Shown here piece by piece: positions 15,675 through 23,847 of a DNA stretch of 64,000 nt. The notes under the pieces are model-generated. The model ran no database searches, had not been told where the DNA came from, and was given only the letters and a program-made list of their open reading frames with translations. The DNA lies in contig JAPKZD010000009.1 of assembly GCA_026393975.1 (NCBI GenBank), forward strand, positions 124,001 through 188,000, written 5' to 3'. Position numbers and translations under genes: made by a program. Numbering within the stretch: position 1 is the first letter of the stretch; each line of letters starts with the position of its first letter. The stretch is from Candidatus Aminicenantota bacterium. Lineage in GTDB: Bacteria > Acidobacteriota > Aminicenantia > Aminicenantales > Saccharicenantaceae.

Positions 15675-17117
15675 ATGAAAAAATGTTTTTCAAGCGCCAC
15701 GGTCTTGCTCACCGGTCTGCTGGTTATTTCGCAGCTGGCGGCCGGCGCCTCCGTCAAGAAAAAAGAGGAAGCCGTCGCCTCCATCGAAAGGCACAAAGCC
15801 GAAATCATCGATCTCAGCGACCGGATCTGGGGCTTTGCCGAAACCGCGCTGCTCGAGACTCATTCGTCGAAGGCCCTCGCGGACTATGCCGAAAAGCAGG
15901 GCTTCACGGTCGAACGAGGTGTCGCGGGAATGCCGACCGCTTTTGTGGCGAGCTTCGGTGAGGGCCGGCCCATCATCGGCGTCCTTGGCGAATACGACGC
16001 CCTGCCGGGCCTGTCGCAGAAAGCCCAGCCCGTGAAGGAAGCCCTGCAGGCCGGCGCGCCGGGCCATGGCTGTGGGCACAACCTGCTCGGCACGGCGGCC
16101 TTCGGAGCGGCCCTGGCCGTCAAAGACCTGATGACCGCGGGAAAACTCAAAGGCACGATCCGCTTCTACGGCACGCCCGCCGAGGAAGCAGTGGGCGGCA
16201 AGGTGTACATGCTCCGCGAGGGGCTGTTCAACGACCTTGACGTTTGTCTGACCTGGCACCCCGACGATAAGACCCGGGTCTCCGTCGACGGCTCGCAGGC
16301 GATCATCGACTTCATCGTCGAGTTCACCGGCAAAACCGCGCACGCGGCGGGCGACCCCTGGAACGGGCGCAGCGCGGTGGCCGGTCTGGAGTTCTTCGCC
16401 ACGGGCCTGAACCGCATGCGCGAATTCGTCAAACCCACCGTCCGCATGCACTACTCGATTCTGAACGGGGGCGACGTGCCTAACGTGGTGCCGGCCTACG
16501 CCAGGCTCTGGTGCTGGCTTCGCGATTCGAAGGGCGCCGGAGTCGATCAGCTGCTCGGCCGCGCGCGCCGGATCGCCGAGGGCGCGGCCATGATGGCCGA
16601 GGTCGGATCAAAGCTAACGGTGCAGGGGGGCGACTGGGAAACCCTCGTCAATATGACGGGGGAAAAAGTGATGTTCGCGAACCTCACGTGGCTCGGCCCG
16701 ATCCAGTTCACTCCGGAGGAACAGGAATTCGCCAAAGAGATCCAGCGCGCGGCGGGCGTGGATCCCAAGGGCCTCGACGGCACGGTTCAGCCTTGGACGG
16801 CGCCGAAGGCGGATCCCGAGGGCGGTTCGACGGATGTCGGCGACGTGAGTTGGATCGTTCCCACGCTGAGCATGAACGCCACGACCGCGCCCGTGGACGC
16901 TCCCTGGCACGCCTGGCCCGTGGTCGCCTGCGGAGGAATGTCGATCGGACATAAAGGGCTTGTCTACGCGGCCAAGGTCTTGGCGGCAACGATGGTGGAC
17001 CTGTTCGAGGACGCGAAGGCTCTCCAAGCCATTCAGGCCGAGTTCCGGGAGAAGACGAAGGGCGTGGTTTACAAACCGTTTATTCCCGATGGGCCTCCTC
17101 CCGCGCCGACGCGTTGA
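15675..17117 (+). CDS. M20D amidohydrolase, AbgB (aminobenzoyl-glutamate hydrolase) type
   Basis: 480 residues. Signal peptide 1-25. The metal-site motifs of the M20D family are present: HGCGHN (H131, C133, H135), the PAEEAVGG glutamate pair (about 168) and a late histidine in IGHKG (about 440); GEYDALPG precedes them. The closest described subgroup is AbgB, which hydrolyses p-aminobenzoyl-glutamate; secreted versions probably cleave N-acyl or N-aryl amino acids or short peptides. No AbgA or AbgT partner is next to it. AGAGGG precedes ATG 15675. An alternative TTG at 15639 would put extra charged residues before the signal peptide and is less likely. Confidence 0.9.
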   Translation: MKKCFSSATVLLTGLLVISQLAAGASVKKKEEAVASIERHKAEIIDLSDRIWGFAETALLETHSSKALADYAEKQGFTVERGVAGMPTAFVASFGEGRPIIGVLGEYDALPGLSQKAQPVKEALQAGAPGHGCGHNLLGTAAFGAALAVKDLMTAGKLKGTIRFYGTPAEEAVGGKVYMLREGLFNDLDVCLTWHPDDKTRVSVDGSQAIIDFIVEFTGKTAHAAGDPWNGRSAVAGLEFFATGLNRMREFVKPTVRMHYSILNGGDVPNVVPAYARLWCWLRDSKGAGVDQLLGRARRIAEGAAMMAEVGSKLTVQGGDWETLVNMTGEKVMFANLTWLGPIQFTPEEQEFAKEIQRAAGVDPKGLDGTVQPWTAPKADPEGGSTDVGDVSWIVPTLSMNATTAPVDAPWHAWPVVACGGMSIGHKGLVYAAKVLAATMVDLFEDAKALQAIQAEFREKTKGVVYKPFIPDGPPPAPTR

Positions 17118-17154
17118 CTCGCGCCGGGGGGTCCTCGATCGCCTCATTCGGGAG

Positions 17155-17187
17155 AAGTGTCCTAGTCCTCGCTCGAACAGGCGACAC
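17155..17187 (-). repeat. tRNA-Arg 3'-end fragment (att-like direct repeat, copy 2)
   Basis: Second partial copy of the tRNA-Arg 3' end, same orientation as the tRNA at 18625-18698 and the fragment at 4463-4495. AAGTG, TCGAACAGGCGAC and most bases between are shared; the acceptor part is diverged. It marks the left edge of an AT-richer stretch that ends at the tRNA itself, 1467 bp away. Confidence 0.55.
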
Positions 17188-17253
17188 ATATTTCACCTTT
17201 CCTTTTAAACACCATTAGTCAGAAATGGGCGAGATATGGAAATTCCACTCAGT

Positions 17254-17282
17254 TTGACAATATGCTTATTGCATGGGATATT
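17254..17282 (+). promoter_or_regulatory. Sigma70 promoter of the lipoprotein gene
   Basis: TTGACA at 17254-17259, 17-bp spacer, GATATT at 17277-17282. The ATG at 17300 follows 17 bases later, with AGAGG between. Confidence 0.5.
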
Positions 17283-17299
17283 GTTTTTCAGAGGTTGAC

Positions 17300-17896
17300 A
17301 TGTTGAAGCGATGCACTCTGTTCGTGTTACTTGGAGCCATCGCGTGCGGTCCGACGCCCAAGGCAGAAAAACGCCTGGAATCTTTCGGCACCGTGGAGAT
17401 GCCGGCCGTCGTAAGGTTCGTTGCCGCAAAGTATTTCCGGGAAGGAAACAACAACCCGGATGCGCCCGCGTTCGACTACAAGCGTCCAATGATCCTCCAA
17501 GTGGTTGATGAGTTCGAGAAGCACTTACTCGGCAAGGTCGAGACAAACGTTCCCGCAACAACGATGAGCATCCATCGAGTCGCGATGATCGGGAAAGGCG
17601 ACCTCCTCATCAAGGAGCTTGGGGATCGGGCCGAGACAAACCTGGCGTACGTGTGGGAGTTGCTCGCCCGGCAGCCGAGCCCAAGTGACCGCGAAGGCGT
17701 TCTTTACTCTGAGCGCCAATCTCTCCCGTTCATCCAGAACGTCTTCTTCATCCGCGGGACGGATGGGAACCTTTGGGCTGTCAGCGTATACTGGGCAGAG
17801 CTTCACTCGTCTGAAGAGGATAACTACGGTTGGGTTATCAATGCAGTGCCGACGAGCAACCCGTGGGACAACGACGTACGCGTCTTCTCACGATGA
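17300..17896 (+). CDS. Putative lipoprotein of unknown function
   Basis: 198 residues. A short signal sequence (MLKRCTLFVLLGAIAC) with cysteine 16 in a lipobox-like site suggests a lipoprotein, although alanine at -3 is not ideal. The mature part is mixed alpha/beta with no motif I recognise; it ends in WAVSVYWAEL and NNYGW-like strand pairs rich in aromatic residues. AGAGG precedes the ATG. It lies in the less GC-rich stretch between a tRNA fragment and the tRNA-Arg gene, 33 bp upstream of the FISUMP gene, and both may have been acquired together. Confidence 0.6.
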   Translation: MLKRCTLFVLLGAIACGPTPKAEKRLESFGTVEMPAVVRFVAAKYFREGNNNPDAPAFDYKRPMILQVVDEFEKHLLGKVETNVPATTMSIHRVAMIGKGDLLIKELGDRAETNLAYVWELLARQPSPSDREGVLYSERQSLPFIQNVFFIRGTDGNLWAVSVYWAELHSSEEDNYGWVINAVPTSNPWDNDVRVFSR

Positions 17897-17929
17897 GCCG
17901 CAGTGTGTAAGGTAAACGGAGGTGGGATT

Positions 17930-18520
17930 ATGTTAAACTTCGGAACCTTCGCAGACCTGCGCGACGGGAGAGTCTATAAAACTATAAAAATTGGCAGCCA
18001 AACTTGGTTCGCCGAGAATCTTGCCTATATCCCACACGTAAGCCCAGGCCCGGTACAGGGTGGAATATGGGTCTATGGTAACGATGGTTCCGATGTTGAA
18101 GCATCCATATCTGCTGAAAATTATAAAACGTACGGATGTTTATACGATTGGGAAACTGCTGTGAAAATTAGTCCCAATGGATGGCATCTACCTAGCGAAG
18201 AGGACTGGGTTTCACTAGCTCGATATTTCGGGGGCAGGGCTGAGGATGGAAACAAAATGAAAGAGGTAGATACCGGATATTGGAAAAATTGTCATTTTAA
18301 TGCTGATAATAGCAGTGGTTTTTCTGCCTTGCCAGGAGGTGCCCGAAGCCCGGATGGCGAGTTCTTCAGTTTGAACTCTGAAGCCAATTTCTGGTCGAGT
18401 ACGGAGTCCTACGCTGGCCACTTCTGGCACTATTACTTAGAAGACATCTCTCCATATGTGCGCTCAAATCCTAACGATAAAACATATGGGTATTCGATAC
18501 GGTACATCAAAGACGAGTAA
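17930..18520 (+). CDS. FISUMP-domain protein (Fibrobacter major paralogous domain)
   Basis: 196 residues that cover nearly the whole domain: DLRDGRVYKTIKIGSQTWFAENL, GCLYDWETA, GWHLPSEEDWVSLARYFGG, SGFSALPGGARSPDG, FWSSTES and a final YGYSIRYIKD. This domain (often TIGR02145) is usually found on exported or surface proteins of Fibrobacter and Bacteroidetes; its function is not known. Here no signal peptide is visible, so the protein may be cytoplasmic or use another route. GGAGGTG lies just before ATG 17930. Codon use is distinctly AT-richer than in the flanking genes, consistent with transfer. Confidence 0.85.
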   Translation: MLNFGTFADLRDGRVYKTIKIGSQTWFAENLAYIPHVSPGPVQGGIWVYGNDGSDVEASISAENYKTYGCLYDWETAVKISPNGWHLPSEEDWVSLARYFGGRAEDGNKMKEVDTGYWKNCHFNADNSSGFSALPGGARSPDGEFFSLNSEANFWSSTESYAGHFWHYYLEDISPYVRSNPNDKTYGYSIRYIKDE

Positions 18521-18624
18521 CCGCTAAAGAAGTATAGAAAGTATAGCGTCTTTCCTCCCTAGTCTAGCCTCAGGCTAGAACCGAAAATCAGGATAAACGA
18601 TTGAAATTACGGGAAGATGAGAAG

Positions 18625-18698
18625 TGCCCCTGGCCTGACTCGAACAGGCGACCTCCGGATTAGGAATCCGCTGCTCTATCCAACTGAGCTACAGGGGC
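18625..18698 (-). tRNA. tRNA-Arg (anticodon CCT)
   Basis: A 74-nt cloverleaf: acceptor GCCCCTG paired with CAGGGGC, D-arm AGCTCAGTTGGATAGAGC, anticodon loop TTCCTAA giving anticodon CCT (codon AGG), T-loop TTCGAGT with stem CAGGC-free pairing GCCTG/CAGGC, discriminator A. The 3' CCA is not encoded (CTT follows). The outermost anticodon-stem pair (27-43) is a G-G mismatch. The 3' end is the apparent source of the fragments at 4463 and 17155. Confidence 0.93.
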
Positions 18699-18787
18699 CC
18701 TCGGCGGAATGGACTTAACTATAGCCGAATCGACCTTGGTTTTCAATTTTACCCGCCGTGTCCGTTCGAGCGGGCCCGCTGTCTCGC

Positions 18788-19627
18788 TCAGCGCCTCCGT
18801 TTCGCCTTATTCCTCTGGCACTTGGGACAGAAATGGCTCGATCGTCCGCCGATCCGTTTCATCCGGACCGGCGTACCGCACGTAACGCACGGCTCCCCTT
18901 TCCGGTCGTAGACCTTGTGGAAGAACTGGAAGTGGCCAGCCTTGCCCTCCGCGTCGCGGTAATCCTGGAGGGTGGAGCCTTTTTCGGCGATGGCCAGCGT
19001 GAGAATCTTCTTCATGGAGTCGTAAAGCCGCTCGACCGCCTTTTTCCCGAGTAACGAGGCCGGGGCCTCCGGATGGATCCGGGCGTCGAAAAGCATCTCG
19101 TCGGCGTAGATGTTGCCGATGCCGGCGATCGCCGTCTGGTTGAGGAGGAGGCTCTTGATCCGGCCTTTTCTTCGCGCGATGAGAGCGGCGAATTCCGCGT
19201 GTCCAATGTCGAGCGGCTCAGGCCCCAGGCAGGCGAGCTCCGTGCACGCCGCCATCGGGTCGCCTTCGAGGCAGAGCAAGAACCCGAATTTTCTGACGTC
19301 GCGGAACCTGAGCTCGTTTTTCGCGTCCACGAAACGCATGACCAGCCGCGTATGCTTGTCGCGCGGCTCCGCCGCCCCCGCGAATAAGAACTGCCCGGTC
19401 ATCTTCAGATGGAAGACGAGCGTCCGGCCGCTTTCGCACGCGATAAGGAGCATCTTGCCCCGCCGCCTCACCGCGAGGACGCGCCGTCCCTTCAGGCCCT
19501 CGAGGCCCTTTCGCCCGCCTCTCCGGAGCAGGGGCCGGTAGAGAAGCTCGACCCCCGCGATGACGCGGTCGCGGACCGCCGGTTCGAGCGTCCGAGCGAT
19601 CGTTTCGACTTCGGGCAGTTCGGGCAT
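18788..19627 (-). CDS. mutM: Formamidopyrimidine-DNA glycosylase (Fpg/MutM)
   Basis: 279 residues. It starts MPELPEVE, so Pro2 (catalytic imine-forming N-terminus after Met removal) and Glu3 are present; Lys58 in RGKMLL matches catalytic Lys57 of the family. The helix-two-turn-helix region (GIGNIYADEMLF) and a C-terminal zinc finger (C247, C250, C267, C270) are complete. The enzyme excises oxidised purines such as 8-oxoguanine and nicks the DNA by beta,delta-elimination. Length is normal. It is transcribed away from the ftsE/ftsX block. Confidence 0.97.
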   Translation of the reverse strand: MPELPEVETIARTLEPAVRDRVIAGVELLYRPLLRRGGRKGLEGLKGRRVLAVRRRGKMLLIACESGRTLVFHLKMTGQFLFAGAAEPRDKHTRLVMRFVDAKNELRFRDVRKFGFLLCLEGDPMAACTELACLGPEPLDIGHAEFAALIARRKGRIKSLLLNQTAIAGIGNIYADEMLFDARIHPEAPASLLGKKAVERLYDSMKKILTLAIAEKGSTLQDYRDAEGKAGHFQFFHKVYDRKGEPCVTCGTPVRMKRIGGRSSHFCPKCQRNKAKRRR

Positions 19628-19662
19628 TCGGATATTCTACCAGAGACAAGAAGGCATTTTAC

Positions 19663-19691
19663 TTGATTTGCCCGCACGATTCGACTAATAT
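19663..19691 (+). promoter_or_regulatory. Sigma70 promoter for a probably leaderless transcript
   Basis: TTGATT at 19663-19668, 17-bp spacer, TAATAT at 19686-19691. ATG 19700 follows after only eight bases (GCTCTCTT), which contain no Shine-Dalgarno sequence, so transcription should start at about the initiation codon. Confidence 0.55.
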
Positions 19692-19699
19692 GCTCTCTT

Positions 19700-20068
19700 A
19701 TGAAAATCAAGGGCATCGTCGTCATGATCCTCGGGTGGGCCGTCCCGGGTCTGGGCCACGCGGTCCAGAAGAAATACCTCAGGGCCGCCCTCTTCTTCAT
19801 CTCCATCTTCGCCATGACCGGCCTCGGGCTGGCCATGGGCGGCCGCATATACCCATTCCAGACCGACAACCCCCTGACCATCCTGGCCTTCTTCGCCGAC
19901 CTCGGCAACGGCCTCTTCTACGGCCTCTCGCGCTTGATTGGCTTGGGCGGGGGCGAGCTCGAGCGGGCCACGTTCGAGTTCGGGACCGCCTACATCGCCG
20001 GGGCCGGGCTGCTCAATTTCCTCATCGCCCTGGACGCCTACGACATCGGTGCGGGGAAGAAGTCATGA
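19700..20068 (+). CDS. Small membrane protein, DUF6677-like
   Basis: 122 residues with three hydrophobic segments (about 5-22, 28-46 and 88-110). The start WAVPGLGHAVQKKYLRAALFF matches the PGLGH-x-K signature of a widespread group of small membrane proteins (DUF6677 by recollection). No enzymatic motif is seen. The gene begins the plus-strand block that leads to ftsE and ftsX and overlaps the next small gene by 4 bp (ATGA). Confidence 0.7.
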   Translation: MKIKGIVVMILGWAVPGLGHAVQKKYLRAALFFISIFAMTGLGLAMGGRIYPFQTDNPLTILAFFADLGNGLFYGLSRLIGLGGGELERATFEFGTAYIAGAGLLNFLIALDAYDIGAGKKS

Positions 20069-20247
20069 TCTTCGAAAGCCACCTCCTGTCGATGGTCGTC
20101 TACGCTTTTTTCGTATCGCTCGTCCTAGCCCTCATCCGCCGCCCGGACAAGAAGGCCCGCATCCGCTACGGCCTGACTCTTTTCGCCATCATGACGGCCG
20201 GCGCCCTGGCCTTCGGCTGGTTCATGTTCCTGTTCATCAAACGATAA
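20065..20247 (+). CDS. Small two-helix membrane protein
   Basis: 60 residues, two predicted membrane helices (about 8-24 and 38-57) joined by a basic loop (RRPDKKARIR). The ATG overlaps the stop of the DUF6677-like gene (ATGA), which supports translation. The family is unknown. It precedes ftsE by 40 bp and may be co-transcribed with it. Confidence 0.65.
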   Translation: MIFESHLLSMVVYAFFVSLVLALIRRPDKKARIRYGLTLFAIMTAGALAFGWFMFLFIKR

Positions 20248-20287
20248 TCGTCCGGTTCCCGGCCTCGGGAAGCGGGGGCGCCAAGAC

Positions 20288-20952
<665 letters not shown>

Positions 20953-20956
<4 letters not shown>

Positions 20957-21849
20957 TCGAGAAGGTCAAGTTCTTCCTGAGCCTGACGGGGAACAACCTC
21001 TGGCAGTTCCGGACGCGGAATATCTTCAGCGTGACCATCATCTGCCTGTCCTTCCTCACTGTCGGCATCTTCATGTCGCTTTCCAACAACCTCCGGGCCA
21101 CGGCCCGGGAGCTGTCAAGCAACATGACCGTGGCCTTCTATCTCGACAAGGGCATGCCCGCGGCCGCCGTCGACGCCCTGCACCGGGAGGTCGGCAAGCC
21201 CGCCTTCGTCGAGAGCGTCAGGATGGTGACACCGGAGGAGGCCCTGGAGAAGTTCCGCCTGAGCTTCCCGGAGCTCGCCGACATCGTGACCGGCCTCAAG
21301 GCCAACCCCTTCCCCGCTTCGATTGAACTGAGGGTGAACAGCAAGGCCTCCGCTTCGGGAGAGGTCGTCGCCTTCGTCGATTCTATGAAAACACGTCCCG
21401 GCGTCACCGACGTCCAGTTCAACCAGGACTGGGTGGAAAAGATGCAGGGCTTCAGCCGGCTGGCAGGGGCCATCGGGGCTTTCATGGGCGGGATCCTCCT
21501 CCTGACGTCCTTCTTCATCATCTCCAACGTCGTCAAGCTCAACGTCTTCGCCCGGAAGAACGAGATCGAGATCCTGCGCCTCGTCGGCTCGACCAATCTC
21601 TTCATTCGCATCCCCTTCTGGCTCGAGGGGATCGTCCTGGGACTTCTCGGGAGCCTGCTTTCACTCGGGCTCCTGTTCGTGGTCATCAATCTCTTTCCCA
21701 TTTACTTGGGCTCGTCGCTCGGCGCCCTCCAGGAGCTCTTGAGATTCCGCTACCCCGATCTGACCCAGGCCGCCGGCCTCCTTCTCGGCGGGGCGGCGAC
21801 GGGCTTCGTCGGCAGCGCCACCTCGGTATCCAAGTTCCTGAAGGTCTAA
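20953..21849 (+). CDS. ftsX: Cell-division protein FtsX (permease)
   Basis: 298 residues, GTG start overlapping the ftsE stop. Topology fits FtsX: one membrane helix near residues 24-44, an extracytoplasmic domain of about 110 residues (FYLDKGMPAAAV, ALEKFRLSFPELADI), and three C-terminal helices with the FtsX-type loop NEIEILRLVGSTNLFIRIPFWLEG shown here in part. It transmits ATP hydrolysis by FtsE to periplasmic cell-wall hydrolases. Its stop codon TAA shares one base with a perfect 27-bp palindrome. Confidence 0.94.
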
Positions 21850-21906
21850 GAAGGTACCGGGTCTACGCAATGCCAGATTTGGCATTGCGTAGACCCGGTA
21901 CCTTCT
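21849..21906. repeat. Perfect 27-bp inverted repeat (REP-like hairpin)
   Basis: Two arms of 27 bp, 21849-21875 and 21880-21906, are exact reverse complements around the loop GATT. The left arm begins at the last base of the ftsX stop and opens AGAAGGTACCGGGTCTACGC. No T-run follows, so it is not a classic intrinsic terminator, though the hairpin may still slow transcription or protect the ftsX mRNA 3' end. Sequence differs from the GGGGACAC and GGGGTCAAAC palindromes elsewhere. Confidence 0.9.
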
Positions 21907-21924
21907 GGGGTTTGTCGTCATTGG

Positions 21925-21953
21925 TTGACAGTCAGCGGGGATTACCCTAAAAT
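21925..21953 (+). promoter_or_regulatory. Consensus sigma70 promoter, leaderless rodZ-like transcript
   Basis: TTGACA at 21925-21930, exactly 17 bp, TAAAAT at 21948-21953. ATG 21962 follows after eight bases (CGGGGCAA), so the predicted transcription start lies at about the A of the start codon. Confidence 0.65.
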
Positions 21954-21961
21954 CGGGGCAA

Positions 21962-22972
21962 ATGGCGTCGTTGGGGCAGGAATTCAGGGAAGAGCGCGAA
22001 GCACGCCACATCTCCATCGGGGAGATCGCTTCGGCCACAAAGATTGTCGCCCGTTACCTCGAGGCCCTTGAGGCCGACCACCTGGATATCATGCCCGGCG
22101 AATTCTTCATCAAGGGGATCATCCGCACCTATGCCCGGGCCATCGGCCTCGACGGGGAGATCGTCCTAGCTAGGTACAAGGCGGCCGGCCTCATCGGGGA
22201 ACCCGAGCACAAGCGGCATCTCCTCTCAAGATCCGAGCCGGCGGAACCCGCGGAGCAGCCCGTTCCCAAAGCCTCGCTTGAACCTCCGCCGCCCCCGGTC
22301 CAGAAGCCGGCGCCCGAGCCGGCGCAAGGACATGTCCCGAAGCTCCCACCGGAACTGCCTATCCCGCCCGCCCCGAAGTCCGGTCCCGCCCCTGACCGGG
22401 CCGAGCGCCTCATCGTGAAATCCGCTGTGGAAGCGCCGCGGCCTTCTCGTCTGAAGCTCGCCCTGGGAACAGTGTTGCGCACCCGCACCGTCGTCTGGGC
22501 GGCGCTGGGGATTCTCGTCGTCCTGGCCGTCATCTTTCTTATCGTCCTTCCGATGCTCCGACGCCCCCCCCGGGCCTCTGCCCAGGCCACGACTCAGGCG
22601 CCCACCGTCTCCGCCCAGCCCATCTCTCCCCTCGTCCAGGAGCCCATACCCGAACCGCCGCCCGTCGTCGAAGTCGCGTGGAAGGGTGTCACGATCGAAA
22701 TCGCGTTCGAGGCCGAGACTTGGATCCAGATCTACGCCGACGGCGTCCTCAAGGTCGACGGCCTCTTCCCCCCGGGCACCACGGCCAAGGCCCAGGCGGA
22801 CCAACGGATCCTCATCCACACCGGCAACGCCGGGGGATTCGGCTTTCTCCTGAACGGGAAGCCGGCCAAGCCCCTCGGCCGTTCCGGGCAGGTCCTCACC
22901 GACATCACGATCACGCCCGATAACTTCAAGGATTTCCTCGAGGCCGAAACGGCCGGCCGGCCGGCCGGCTGA
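21962..22972 (+). CDS. rodZ: RodZ-like protein: HTH_25 domain, membrane helix, DUF4115
   Basis: 336 residues in the RodZ order: N-terminal Cro/C1-type helix-turn-helix (1-75, LGQEFREEREARHISIGEIA, then TKIVARYLEALE), a proline-rich linker (92-145), one membrane helix (176-198), a second Pro/Gln-rich linker, and a DUF4115 beta domain (about 235-325, VTIEIAFEAETWIQIYADG). RodZ links MreB to the membrane and sets rod shape; whether mreB exists in this organism cannot be seen here. The start is defined by the promoter at 21925-21953. recO follows 33 bp downstream, an arrangement that suggests a shared transcript. Confidence 0.85.
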   Translation: MASLGQEFREEREARHISIGEIASATKIVARYLEALEADHLDIMPGEFFIKGIIRTYARAIGLDGEIVLARYKAAGLIGEPEHKRHLLSRSEPAEPAEQPVPKASLEPPPPPVQKPAPEPAQGHVPKLPPELPIPPAPKSGPAPDRAERLIVKSAVEAPRPSRLKLALGTVLRTRTVVWAALGILVVLAVIFLIVLPMLRRPPRASAQATTQAPTVSAQPISPLVQEPIPEPPPVVEVAWKGVTIEIAFEAETWIQIYADGVLKVDGLFPPGTTAKAQADQRILIHTGNAGGFGFLLNGKPAKPLGRSGQVLTDITITPDNFKDFLEAETAGRPAG

Positions 22973-23005
22973 GTTTTCGCCTCATGCCCCCGAGCCCGTA
23001 AGCCC

Positions 23006-23740
23006 ATGCCCACCGACCAGGCGGAAGCGATCGTCCTACGGACGATGAACGTCGGCGACCAGGATAAGATCGCCGTCTTCTTCTCCCGGGACAAGGGCAT
23101 CCTCCGGGGTGTGGCCAAGGGGGCCCGGAAATTCGGCAACCGCTTCGGGAGCAGCCTGGAGCCCATGTCCGTCGTCCGAGTGTTCTACTACGAAAAAGAG
23201 CGGCGCGACCTGGTCACGGTTTCCGGCTGCGACCTCGTCGAGTCGTTCTTCGAGATCCAGGCGCAGCCGGAGACGGCGTTCCTGCTGACCTACTTCGCCG
23301 AGCTCGTCGAGGAATTCGCCCCGGCCCGGGCCCGAGAGGAGGTCCTTTACCGGCTCCTTCTTTCCGTCCTCCGCTGTCTCAAGGAGGGCGGCGACCGGGC
23401 CTTCGCGGCCGCCTATTTCGAAGCTTGGTTTCTCCAATGGAACGGCCTCCTCCCCGACCTCTCCGCCTGCCGGAAATGCCGAAAACCCCTCGTCCCCGGC
23501 TGGCTCGCCCCCAAAAGGGACGGGGCCTACTGCACGGATTGCGCCTCCTTAAAAAAAGAAGAGATCCCGGTCGAAACGCAGGCCTTTCTCCGCTGGACCA
23601 AAAAGAACCCGCCGCCGGGAGCGTGCGTCCAGCCGTTCGCGCCGGACGAGATCGCCAAGATCCGCAAGACCCTCCAGGCCATGATCGTCTATCACATGGA
23701 GCGGGAACCGCGGACGCTCAATTTCCTGAAGATGAAATAA
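23006..23740 (+). CDS. recO: DNA repair protein RecO
   Basis: 244 residues, normal length. N-terminal OB fold (ATG then TDQAEAIVLRTMNVGDQDKI, FFSRDKGILRGVAKGARK, FGSSLEPMS), a helical middle, and a zinc finger of the form CxxC-x17-CxxC at about 155-180 (CRKCRKPL and YCTDC). RecO anneals SSB-coated DNA and, with RecR, loads RecA at gaps. It follows rodZ closely and lacks a clear Shine-Dalgarno sequence, so translation may depend on the upstream gene. Confidence 0.95.
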   Translation: MPTDQAEAIVLRTMNVGDQDKIAVFFSRDKGILRGVAKGARKFGNRFGSSLEPMSVVRVFYYEKERRDLVTVSGCDLVESFFEIQAQPETAFLLTYFAELVEEFAPARAREEVLYRLLLSVLRCLKEGGDRAFAAAYFEAWFLQWNGLLPDLSACRKCRKPLVPGWLAPKRDGAYCTDCASLKKEEIPVETQAFLRWTKKNPPPGACVQPFAPDEIAKIRKTLQAMIVYHMEREPRTLNFLKMK

Positions 23741-23754
23741 CTTGGCTGAACGCG

Positions 23755-23783
23755 TTGAATTCCCGCAACCCTTCCTGTATCAT
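23755..23783 (+). promoter_or_regulatory. Sigma70 promoter of the TonB-dependent receptor
   Basis: TTGAAT at 23755-23760, 17-bp spacer, TATCAT at 23778-23783. The leader to TTG 23848 would be about 57 nt. Confidence 0.5.
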
Positions 23784-23847
23784 AATCGTTTGATAGAGCA
23801 TAACTTAACATCAGAGAGCATTGTCTTATCCAAATGAGGAGGCTCCA

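Noticed and set aside
4496-17154. The whole stretch between the two tRNA fragments as one genomic island
   Set aside because: Genes here look native in composition and no integrase or phage gene is present; only the 17.2-18.6 kb part differs clearly.
18563-18579. Short hairpin TCTAGCC/GGCTAGA after the FISUMP gene
   Set aside because: The stem is 7 bp and no T-run follows, so it is too weak to call a terminator.
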